Below, piece after piece: positions 1 to 6,476 of a stretch of DNA of 64,000 nt. The stretch is taken from assembly GCF_030036535.1 (NCBI RefSeq), contig NZ_CP080387.1:186001-250000 (forward strand), written 5' to 3'. The translations under genes and the position numbers were made by a program. The DNA comes from Agrobacterium cucumeris. Lineage in GTDB: Bacteria > Pseudomonadota > Alphaproteobacteria > Rhizobiales > Rhizobiaceae. Below the pieces are notes generated by a model. It was not told the origin of the DNA. It saw nothing but the letters and a program-made list of their open reading frames with translations, and did no database searches. The number at the start of each line of letters is the position of its first letter. Position 1 is the stretch's first letter.

Positions 1-144
1 GCGCGCCGTTGCCGCACTTCGGGCGGCTTCGAAATCTCCCGCTTCCACAATGGTCTGCTGCCCATCAAGACCGGATACGGCCTGTTTGAGGGCACCGCGA
101 AAAAGCGGGTGATCATCTGCAATAATAATGACAAGTTCCGACAT
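1..144 (-). CDS. Response regulator, N-terminal fragment cut by window edge
   Basis: The 48 codons inside the window encode the start of a receiver domain. After the initiator Met comes a hydrophobic beta strand (ELVIIIADDHPLF) with the acidic pair DDH and the PLFRGAL segment typical of NarL/FixJ-type (LuxR-class) response regulators. The phosphoacceptor Asp and the output domain lie beyond the left edge. The ATG at 144-142 starts the frame, which is open to base 1. The 241 bases up to the next gene, which is divergent, must hold the promoters of both; I see no clear motif there. The family is well supported. The LuxR-type output domain is inferred only from the DDHPLFR style of the receiver. 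Confidence 0.75.
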   Translation of the reverse strand, partial: MSELVIIIADDHPLFRGALKQAVSGLDGQQTIVEAGDFEAARSAATAR

Positions 145-385
145 TCTGGCCCCCTCCCAAGGGCGTTATGCGGTTCTTTCGCGGGTACTGGTGCACTCCC
201 TTGCCGGCGGTCGAAACGCGCCCGGCTCCTCCGCTCAAGGTTGCGCCAATCGCTTGCGCATTACAAGAAAAAGCTTGTGGGGAGGTGGCCTTTGAAGCCC
301 TCCGCAATAAAAATGCCGTGGAAACTGTGGACAATCTTCGAGCTTTGCGGCAAATCCCGCTGAGTGGAAAGCCTTGGAGAGCCCT

Positions 386-739
386 ATGCAGGAAACGCCC
401 GCGATCATCTATAAAATCGTGCCGGAGACGTTGTGGAGTGCAGCCAGGGCAAAAGGCGTGTTCGAAGGTGCGGCTATCGACCTGACCGACGGCTTTATTC
501 ATTTTTCGACGGCGAAACAGGTGGCCGAGACCGCCGCGCGGCATTTTTCCGGCCAGGTCGATCTGCTTCTGATCGCAGTCGACGGCGCAGCGCTGGGCGA
601 CAGGCTGGTCTATGAGCCCTCCAGAGGCGGCGATCTTTTCCCTCACCTCTATGCCCCGCTTCCCTTGAGCGCCGTGCTTTGGGAAACGCCGCTCTCACTC
701 GATCATGATGGCCAGCACCAGTTTCCGGAGATTTTATGA
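386..739 (+). CDS. DUF952 family protein
   Basis: This is a 117-residue soluble protein. It begins with the sequence IIYKIVPETLW, continues with 'DGFIHFSTAKQV' around residue 37-48 and ends with 'FPHLYAPLPLSAV', which together are the hallmark blocks of the DUF952 family. No biochemical role is established for the family as far as I know. The ATG at 386 was chosen because GGAGAG lies 7 bases upstream; an in-frame upstream start at 374 has no such site. Its stop codon overlaps the pyrD start (ATGA), so the two genes are translationally coupled. The coupling suggests a housekeeping role, but nothing more specific can be read from the sequence. Confidence 0.8.
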   Translation: MQETPAIIYKIVPETLWSAARAKGVFEGAAIDLTDGFIHFSTAKQVAETAARHFSGQVDLLLIAVDGAALGDRLVYEPSRGGDLFPHLYAPLPLSAVLWETPLSLDHDGQHQFPEIL

Positions 740-1830
740 TGAGCGGATTATTTTCCTCTGTCGGCCGCAAGGGCCTGTTTCTGGTCGATCCGGAAAAGGC
801 GCATGGACTGTCCATCGCCGCGCTGAAAAGCGGCTTTCTGCCCACGTGCATGGTGCCGCATGATCCGCGCCTGCAACAGACCGTTGCCGGTCTCGTCTTT
901 CCCAATCCGCTCGGCATGGCGGCAGGTTATGACAAGAACGCCGAAGTGCCGGGGCCGCTTCTGCGGCTCGGTTTCGGCTTCACGGAAATCGGTACCGTCA
1001 CGCCGAAAGCGCAATCCGGCAATCCGAAACCCCGCATCTTCCGTCTGGTTGAGGATGAAGGCGTCATCAATCGCCTCGGTTTCAACAATGAAGGCCATGC
1101 CGCAGCGCTGGAGCGCCTGAAGCAGGCGAGCCTGCGGGGCATCGTCGGCGTCAATATCGGCGCCAACAAGGATAGCGAAGACCGTATTGCCGATTACGTG
1201 CAGGGCATCGAGGCGTTTTATTCGGTCGCATCCTATTTCACCGTCAATATTTCTTCGCCCAATACGCCCGGCCTGCGCGACCTGCAGGCGCGTGAAAGCC
1301 TTGCCGCACTTCTCGTTGCGGTGCTGGAACGCCGCAAGGCGCAGGCTGAGCGCTTTGGCAAACGCATTCCGGTCTTTCTCAAGATCGCGCCCGATCTGAC
1401 TGAAGAGGGAATGGATGACGTCGCCGAAGAAGCGCTCGCCCATGACCTCGATGGCTTGATCGTCTCCAACACCACGCTCTCCCGCGAAGGCCTGCGGCCC
1501 GGTCCGCACAAAGGCGAGGCCGGCGGCTTGTCCGGCAAGCCGTTGTTCGAGCTCTCGACCACGGTTCTCGCCAAGATGCGCCGTCGCGTCGGCGACAATC
1601 TGCCGATCATCGGTGTCGGCGGCGTATCGTCTGCGGAAACCGCGCTGGAAAAGGTGAGGGCAGGGGCCGATCTGGTGCAGCTCTATTCCTGCATGGTCTA
1701 TGAAGGCCCCGGCCTGCCATCTGCCATCGTCAAAGGCCTGTCGAAGCTGGTCGCCCGTGAGGGTGTGCAGTCCATTCGTGACCTGCGCGACAGCACCGTA
1801 GACCGCTGGGCCGACCGCAAGCTCGGCTGA
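736..1830 (+). CDS. pyrD: Dihydroorotate dehydrogenase (quinone), class 2
   Basis: It oxidises dihydroorotate to orotate in pyrimidine synthesis and passes electrons through FMN to the quinone pool at the inner membrane. The 364-residue length and the extra N-terminal segment are typical of class 2 enzymes. Visible blocks are NPLGMAAGYDKNAEV near residue 55, NRLGFNN, the active-site block NISSPNTPGLRDLQ near 170 with the catalytic-base Ser position, FLKIAPDL, and the FMN phosphate-binding IIGVGGVSS near 293. Two adjacent ATG codons (736 and 739) are possible starts. The first overlaps the stop of the DUF952 gene, so the two are coupled. Confidence 0.97.
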   Translation: MMSGLFSSVGRKGLFLVDPEKAHGLSIAALKSGFLPTCMVPHDPRLQQTVAGLVFPNPLGMAAGYDKNAEVPGPLLRLGFGFTEIGTVTPKAQSGNPKPRIFRLVEDEGVINRLGFNNEGHAAALERLKQASLRGIVGVNIGANKDSEDRIADYVQGIEAFYSVASYFTVNISSPNTPGLRDLQARESLAALLVAVLERRKAQAERFGKRIPVFLKIAPDLTEEGMDDVAEEALAHDLDGLIVSNTTLSREGLRPGPHKGEAGGLSGKPLFELSTTVLAKMRRRVGDNLPIIGVGGVSSAETALEKVRAGADLVQLYSCMVYEGPGLPSAIVKGLSKLVAREGVQSIRDLRDSTVDRWADRKLG

Positions 1831-1892
1831 TTCCGGAGCGGGGTAGGGGCGCGGCGACTTGGCTGCCCGTGAACCCCGCTTCCGTCATCTGA

Positions 1893-2393
1893 TCAGGCGC
1901 AGAGCACCATTGCCCAATAGGGTCGGTTGCGGCTGGCGGCATCATAGGCAACCGCGACGCCAAGGCCATTATAAGGCCCAAGCATGTTTTCAAGATGGTG
2001 CTGCGAGCCGATCCAGGCCTTGACGACCCGCTCGACGCTGTCCTGTCCGGCGGCCACGTTTTCCGCTGCCGGAAGCGGCACCTTGCCGTCCTTCATGCGG
2101 ATAAGGAAACTGTCGGTGAGGCCAATCAGATGCGCCATCTTCTGCGCCTTGACCATGCGGCCGGCCTGATAGGCGGCAGCACCGCTTGCCGCGCCGTTGA
2201 TGGAAAGCGGCGAAAGCCCCTTAGAGCGGCGCAGGTCATTGACCATCGGCAGCGCCGCCGCCGTCTCATCGCGGGTGCCTGATGGCATTCCCTTGTTGGT
2301 GGGCATGGAAACGCAGGCGGAAAGAACGGAGCCGGCGGAAATCAGCACGAAGCCGCGCCGGGAAAGCGTCTGAAGTGATGATGTATTGGTCAT
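1893..2393 (-). CDS. CAP-domain (SCP/PR1-like) lipoprotein
   Basis: This is a 166-residue exported protein. The N-terminus carries a twin-arginine-like SRRGFVLISAG stretch and then a lipobox (SVLSAC) near residues 23-28, so it is probably lipid-anchored. The mature part has the CAP-domain pattern: VNDLRRSKGLSPLSIN, AAYQAGRMVKAQKMAHL, and the late segments WIGSQHHLENMLGPYNGLGVA and RPYWAMVLC. The bacterial CAP family has no single agreed function. The gene follows the small membrane-protein gene upstream with one base between them, so they are likely co-transcribed. Confidence 0.82.
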   Translation of the reverse strand: MTNTSSLQTLSRRGFVLISAGSVLSACVSMPTNKGMPSGTRDETAAALPMVNDLRRSKGLSPLSINGAASGAAAYQAGRMVKAQKMAHLIGLTDSFLIRMKDGKVPLPAAENVAAGQDSVERVVKAWIGSQHHLENMLGPYNGLGVAVAYDAASRNRPYWAMVLCA

Positions 2394-2394
2394 G

Positions 2395-2661
2395 TCAGCG
2401 GCGATAGCTCAGCAGGCGCAGGATGATGAAAACGGGAATGACGATCGTGGCCCCGAGGATCAGGTAGTCGCCGATTGCGCCCAGCGCATGGAAACCGCTG
2501 CGCCACAGGTCGACGACGAAATCACGCGCGCTATAGATGATGTTCCACGGCGTCAATCCGAAGATCGCCATCAGAAAACCGACGAGCAGCGAAACCACCA
2601 GCAGCTTCACCACGGTGCGGGCCACCGTATCACCCAGCATTTTGTTGACCTCACCGGCCAT
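2395..2661 (-). CDS. Small two-helix membrane protein (DUF6460-like)
   Basis: This 88-residue protein has two strongly hydrophobic segments, about residues 17-36 (VKLLVVSLLVGFLMAIFGL) and 64-82 (YLILGATIVIPVFIILRLL), with short charged ends. It matches my recollection of a small rhizobial inner-membrane family called DUF6460, whose function is unknown. The ATG at 2661 was preferred because AGGAGA lies 7 bases upstream; an upstream TTG at 2667 is too close to that site. The next gene downstream, the CAP lipoprotein, starts one base after this stop. Confidence 0.7.
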   Translation of the reverse strand: MAGEVNKMLGDTVARTVVKLLVVSLLVGFLMAIFGLTPWNIIYSARDFVVDLWRSGFHALGAIGDYLILGATIVIPVFIILRLLSYRR

Positions 2662-2829
2662 CAGCAAGTCTCCTGTTTTATCCTGACATATGAAACGGAC
2701 CGCTTCGATGCAAGTTTTCGCGCATTATATCGCGCCATATCAGTCAATTCCACGCGGGTGCCATGAAATAGGACTTGAGTTTTTTTATGGCTTGATAAAT
2801 GACAGCCGGCATCTTCTCAGGAATCATTG

Positions 2830-3771
2830 ATGGCCCCAAACCAGTTTTCTTCCGGTGACGTCATTGCCGACCGCCGGGCCGACTATGCCCGCATGTTGGC
2901 GGAAGGCGGTGATTATCCCGCCGCCGCCGAACTTATGGAACAGGCGCTTGAACTGGCGCCACGGTGGACGGCGGGATGGTTTCGCTTCGGGGAATATCAC
3001 GAAAAGGCGGGCGAGACCGCAAAAGCGGTGGCGGCTTACGAGAAAGTCGCCGAGCTGGATAGGGAAGGGCTGTTTGCAGCCGAACTGAAACTTGCGGTTC
3101 TCGGCGCCGCGGAAACACCCGAGCAGCCGCCGAGCCGTTACGTGGAAGGGCTGTTTGACGATTATGCCGACCGTTTCGAAACCTCACTTGTTGAGAAGCT
3201 GGATTACAGCGTGCCGCAAAAACTGGCGGAACTGATCGACAGGCAGGCGAAAGGCGGCGTCTTCGACACCATTGTCGATATCGGCTGCGGTACCGGTCTT
3301 CTTGGTGTCGAGATCCGCTCCCTCGCAAAACGGCTGGAGGGGTTCGATATTTCGCAGAACATGCTGGCCAAGGCCGAGGAAAAGGGTCTCTACGATCATC
3401 TCGACCAGGCCGATCTTTCATTGGAAGAAGAGACCTCCGGACTGTTCACCCCGGCACTTGCGCGCCACCGCGCCGATCTCGTCGCCGCCGCCGACGTCAT
3501 GATGTATCTCGGCAGCCTCGAAACCGTCATGCCGCTCGTTTCCGCCCTGCTCAAGCCATCGGGCTTTTTCGCCTTCTCGGTGGAGGATGCGGGAGATGAA
3601 GAAGGGTTCATCCTGCGGGAATCCCTTCGTTACGCCCATTCCAAAAGCTACGTGACCGACCTTCTTGAGCGGACGGGCTTTTCCCTTATCGAAATCCGCA
3701 AAACCACCATTCGCAAGGATGCCGGAAAACCACTTTCCGGCATTCTTTTTCTTGCACGCGCCAGAGGCTGA
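2830..3771 (+). CDS. TPR-containing class I SAM-dependent methyltransferase
   Basis: The protein has 313 residues. Residues 15-90 form two or three tetratricopeptide-like repeats (YARMLAEGGDYPAAAELMEQALELAP and the following AVAAYEKVAELD). Residues about 130-300 form a class I methyltransferase with the SAM-binding glycine motif VDIGCGTGLLG near 155 and FDISQNMLAKA as the acidic loop. This architecture matches proteins often named 'predicted methyltransferase, contains TPR repeat', whose substrate is not known. The ATG at 2830 follows AGGA. A hairpin with a T-run lies inside the last codons, so transcription may end close to the stop. Confidence 0.88.
   Translation: MAPNQFSSGDVIADRRADYARMLAEGGDYPAAAELMEQALELAPRWTAGWFRFGEYHEKAGETAKAVAAYEKVAELDREGLFAAELKLAVLGAAETPEQPPSRYVEGLFDDYADRFETSLVEKLDYSVPQKLAELIDRQAKGGVFDTIVDIGCGTGLLGVEIRSLAKRLEGFDISQNMLAKAEEKGLYDHLDQADLSLEEETSGLFTPALARHRADLVAAADVMMYLGSLETVMPLVSALLKPSGFFAFSVEDAGDEEGFILRESLRYAHSKSYVTDLLERTGFSLIEIRKTTIRKDAGKPLSGILFLARARG
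3721..3750 (+). terminator. Terminator-like hairpin inside the 3' end of the methyltransferase gene
   Basis: GCCGGAAA (3721-3728) and TTTCCGGC (3734-3741) form a perfect 8-bp stem with a 5-base loop, followed by ATTCTTTTT. The structure lies about 20 to 50 bases before the stop codon at 3769-3771, so the coding sequence and a probable intrinsic terminator overlap. Confidence 0.5.
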
Positions 3772-3878
3772 ACATTCCGTTTCTTGCCTTTTTCGCGATA
3801 GGTCAGCCTTGCTTACATATCCATCTTGATCCGGGGTTTTTTGCAGTGCAAAATATGCCGGAAACCTGAGGGAAAAGC

Positions 3879-4517
3879 GTGAGCAGAACGAGAAGCGTTT
3901 ACAGCATGTGGAGTTCCGATCCGGCCAGACATGCGCCGGTGGAAGACGTGCAGGGCATCGTCACCGGTGCCATCGTCTCGGCGCTCGGCTTTTATCTTCT
4001 GAACAAGGTCGGCCTTTTGACCGGCGGCACCGCTGGCGTCGCCTTTCTCATTCATTATGCCTTCGGCGTCAGTTTTGGCCTCCTGTTCTTCCTCGTCAAC
4101 CTGCCCTTTTATTACCTGTCCTTCCGCCGCCTCGGTCTCGCTTTTTCGTTCAAGACTTTCATCGCCATCGGCCTTGTTTCTGTGCTGACGGAAGTGGAGG
4201 CGCGCTGGATGGTCATCGACAGCATCAATCCGCTCTGGGCGGCGCTGCTTGGCGGTCTGCTTCTGGGTTATGGGCTACTGGCGCTTTATCGCCATCGCGC
4301 CAGCCTCGGCGGCATCGGCATTCTCGCCATCTATATTCAGGACCGCTTCGGCATCCGCGCCGGCCTTATCCAGCTGGCATTCGACGCCTTTGTCATGCTC
4401 TGCGCTTTCCTCGTCATCGATTCGGCCACCGTGGTCTATTCGATCGTCGGCGCTTTCGTTCTCAACATATTCCTCGCCATCAACCACCGCTCGGACAGAT
4501 ACATCGTTGTGCGTTAA
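3879..4517 (+). CDS. YitT/DUF161-type membrane protein, first tandem copy
   Basis: This is a 212-residue polytopic membrane protein with about five or six hydrophobic segments. The first, about residues 29-55, carries GLLTGGTAGVAFLIHYAFG, a YitT-family signature, followed by FFLVNLPFYYLSFRRLGLAF near 70. It ends with a conserved NIFLAINHRSDRYIV. The function of the family is not established. The GTG at 3879 was chosen because GAGGG lies about 6 bases upstream; an ATG at 3906 is the alternative. A close paralogue follows about 90 bases downstream, so this is a tandem duplication. Confidence 0.88.
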   Translation: MSRTRSVYSMWSSDPARHAPVEDVQGIVTGAIVSALGFYLLNKVGLLTGGTAGVAFLIHYAFGVSFGLLFFLVNLPFYYLSFRRLGLAFSFKTFIAIGLVSVLTEVEARWMVIDSINPLWAALLGGLLLGYGLLALYRHRASLGGIGILAIYIQDRFGIRAGLIQLAFDAFVMLCAFLVIDSATVVYSIVGAFVLNIFLAINHRSDRYIVVR

Positions 4518-4608
4518 GCAGAACGCTTGAAATTCGTCGGGCTTCGGCGCAATAGCTGGGCAAGGTGGGGCCAGATCGGGCCATATCTGGCAAGTCAGGG
4601 GAAAATGC

Positions 4609-5250
4609 ATGGACGATACCAGCGCGCGCAGGCGATTGAACCTTTGGACGTCGGCGCCCGATCGCCATTCGCTGCTGGAAGATGCGCAGGCCATTCTGGC
4701 GGGCAGCATGCTGATTTCACTCGGCGTCACGCTGTTTTCCGCTGCGGGTCTCCTCACGGGTGGTGTGGTGGGCCTCGCATTTCTGGCGCATTACGCCAGC
4801 GGCTTCAGCTTCGGCGCGCTGTTTTTTCTCGCCAATCTGCCGTTTTATTATCTCGCCTTCCGCCGCCTCGGCCTTGCCTTCACCATTAAGACCTTCTGCG
4901 CCATCGCCATGACGGCGCTGCTGTCAGAATACATGCCGGGCTTTTTCGCGTTTGAGAGCATCAATCCGATTGCAGCTGCACTCTTCGGCGGATTGACGGT
5001 TGCCGCCGGCATGCTGGCTCTGTTTCGACACCGCACCAGCCTCGGCGGTTTCGGCATATTGGCACTTTATCTGCAGGATCGTTTCGGCTGGCGTGCCGGC
5101 CTCGTGCAGCTCGCCTTTGATGGCATGGTGCTGGCCTGCTCGTTTTTCGTCGCGACGCCTTTCGTCATCCTCTGCTCCATCCTCGGCGCGCTGGTCATGA
5201 ACCTTACCCTTGCCGTCAATCACAGAAACGACCGCTACATCGCCATGTAG
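4609..5250 (+). CDS. YitT/DUF161-type membrane protein, second tandem copy
   Basis: It has 213 residues and is collinear with the preceding gene. Shared blocks include the start (SAPDRHSLLEDAQAI compared with SDPARHAPVEDVQGI), the GLLTGGVVGLAFLAHYASG block, NLPFYYLAFRRLGLAFTIKTF, LFRHRTSLGGFGILALYLQDRFG and NHRNDRYIAM. The two copies differ at many positions, so the duplication is not recent or has been followed by divergence. The ATG is preceded by AGGGGA. An intrinsic terminator overlaps the stop codon. No substrate can be assigned. Confidence 0.88.
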   Translation: MDDTSARRRLNLWTSAPDRHSLLEDAQAILAGSMLISLGVTLFSAAGLLTGGVVGLAFLAHYASGFSFGALFFLANLPFYYLAFRRLGLAFTIKTFCAIAMTALLSEYMPGFFAFESINPIAAALFGGLTVAAGMLALFRHRTSLGGFGILALYLQDRFGWRAGLVQLAFDGMVLACSFFVATPFVILCSILGALVMNLTLAVNHRNDRYIAM

Positions 5251-5264
5251 CGGTCGTTCTTTTT
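5227..5264 (+). terminator. Intrinsic terminator of the tandem YitT-type genes
   Basis: A perfect 14-bp stem (5227-5240 with 5245-5258) closed by a CGCC loop is followed by CTTTTT. The stem includes the last codons and the stop of the second YitT-type gene. Confidence 0.85.
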
Positions 5265-5275
5265 AGATCGAAAGG

Positions 5276-5737
5276 TCAGGCTGCTTTCGCAGCCGCATCC
5301 ACCGGGTGCTGCGAGCGGAAGCCGACGGCGATGCGGTTCCATGTATTGATGGCGCCGATGGCAACCGTGATCTTTACGATATCTTCATCCGAGAAATGCG
5401 CCTTGAGGGTTTCGAAGGCATCATCCGGCGCGCCGGTTTCGGCAATCTTGGTCACCGCATCCACCCAGCCGAGCAGCGCCCGCTCCTGTTCGGTATAAAC
5501 GGTGGATTCCCGCCAGACGCTCATCAGGTTGATCCATTGTTCGGCAAGACCGTCATGGCGGCTTTCCTTGACATGCATGTCCACACAGAAGGCGCAGCCG
5601 TTGATGATCGAGGCACGCAGCTTGATGAGGTGAACGAAGCGGCGCTCAAGGCCGCTGCTCTGGACGTAGTTTTCCAATGCCATCACGGCCTTGAAGGCTT
5701 CGGGGGATGCTTTGGCATAGTTGATGCGGGTTTTCAT
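5276..5737 (-). CDS. Carboxymuconolactone decarboxylase (AhpD-like) family protein
   Basis: This 153-residue protein has the AhpD-like alkylhydroperoxidase core: LIKLRASIINGCAFCVDMH near residues 41-59, with a CxxC pair and nearby His, which in AhpD form the redox centre. The C-terminal helix TWNRIAVGFR is also typical. The family includes peroxide-defence proteins, and the general activity is inferred. It lies just downstream of the rrf2-type gene on the same strand, 114 bases away. That pairing is common for oxidative-stress regulators and suggests, without proof, that the regulator controls it. Confidence 0.87.
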   Translation of the reverse strand: MKTRINYAKASPEAFKAVMALENYVQSSGLERRFVHLIKLRASIINGCAFCVDMHVKESRHDGLAEQWINLMSVWRESTVYTEQERALLGWVDAVTKIAETGAPDDAFETLKAHFSDEDIVKITVAIGAINTWNRIAVGFRSQHPVDAAAKAA

Positions 5738-5851
5738 CGGTCTCTCCAGTGGTTGGGGTCTATTTGAGGGTATGCAATATCGGTCCGGAAAGCTGTCAGG
5801 CTCACCGGTATTGGCTTGGCAGGTCGGTCGGTGGTTGTGTCTTTTCGGGTT

Positions 5852-6355
5852 TCAGCGCGTCATCGTCTTGCGCTCGTTCAACTCCAGAAAGGCGCAGCCG
5901 CGCGCGGCAATTCCGCCATCGTCATTGGCGGCAAGATCACCCAGAATGTCGGCGATGCTGGTCTTGGCAAGTTCCGCCCGGTAGACCTTCTCCGCTTTCA
6001 GCATCGCGGCATTGATGCCGCAAGGCTTGGTAAAATATCGTCCCGGCAAGGGGTTCGGCCCGCGCTGCCGGAGTTCGGCGCAGCGGAAGGCTGGCTGCGG
6101 CCCCTCGACCGCCAGCACGATATCGAGCAGCGTGATCTTGTCGGTTGCCCGGGCCAGGCGGTAACCGCCCTTCGGCCCCGGCACGGTGGCGACTATGCCT
6201 GCATTCGACAGCGACTGCAGGTGCTTGAGAAGATAGCTCGTGGAAACGCCGTGGAATTCCGCCAGCGCCGCTGCGGACAGCACGCCGCCTTCGGAAAGGC
6301 CCGCCAGCATGCCCACGCTATGAATGGCTTGTTCCACGCCGTCCCCAAGCTTCAT
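5852..6355 (-). CDS. Rrf2 family transcriptional regulator
   Basis: This 167-residue DNA-binding protein has an N-terminal winged helix, with LSAAALAEFHGVSTSYLLKHLQSLSNAG as the recognition part and GPKGGYRLAR as the wing. DITLLDIVLAVEG-like text follows, as in Rrf2 proteins. The three closely spaced Cys that bind an iron-sulfur cluster in IscR and NsrR are not present in the usual spacing; only two Cys are seen in the equivalent region (FRCAEL and TKPCGI), about 20 residues apart. It may therefore sense something else, or use another ligand set. A near-perfect inverted repeat lies 30-50 bases upstream of the start and could be its own operator. Confidence 0.9.
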   Translation of the reverse strand: MKLGDGVEQAIHSVGMLAGLSEGGVLSAAALAEFHGVSTSYLLKHLQSLSNAGIVATVPGPKGGYRLARATDKITLLDIVLAVEGPQPAFRCAELRQRGPNPLPGRYFTKPCGINAAMLKAEKVYRAELAKTSIADILGDLAANDDGGIAARGCAFLELNERKTMTR

Positions 6356-6386
6356 CGGTCTTTCCCGTGTCCCGTTGTCTCAATAT

Positions 6387-6407
6387 CGTGGATATTATTT
6401 ATCCATG
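6387..6407. promoter_or_regulatory. Inverted repeat upstream of the rrf2-type gene, possible operator
   Basis: TGGATA (6389-6394) and TATCCA (6400-6405) are perfect inverted arms around TTATT, extendable by two more positions with one mismatch. AT-rich dyads of this form are typical of Rrf2 regulator sites. It lies 32 bases upstream of the regulator start and between it and the divergent helicase gene. Confidence 0.5.
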
Positions 6408-6476
6408 ATTATGGTTTCCTGTCAAGCGGAGGTGTAGCGCTCTTCTTTTTTGCAGCTTTTTCACTACCTTGAAGGT

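Noticed and set aside
113..646. Long minus-strand frame over the DUF952 gene
   Set aside because: It is antisense to a well-supported gene and has low-complexity Arg-rich translation typical of shadows.
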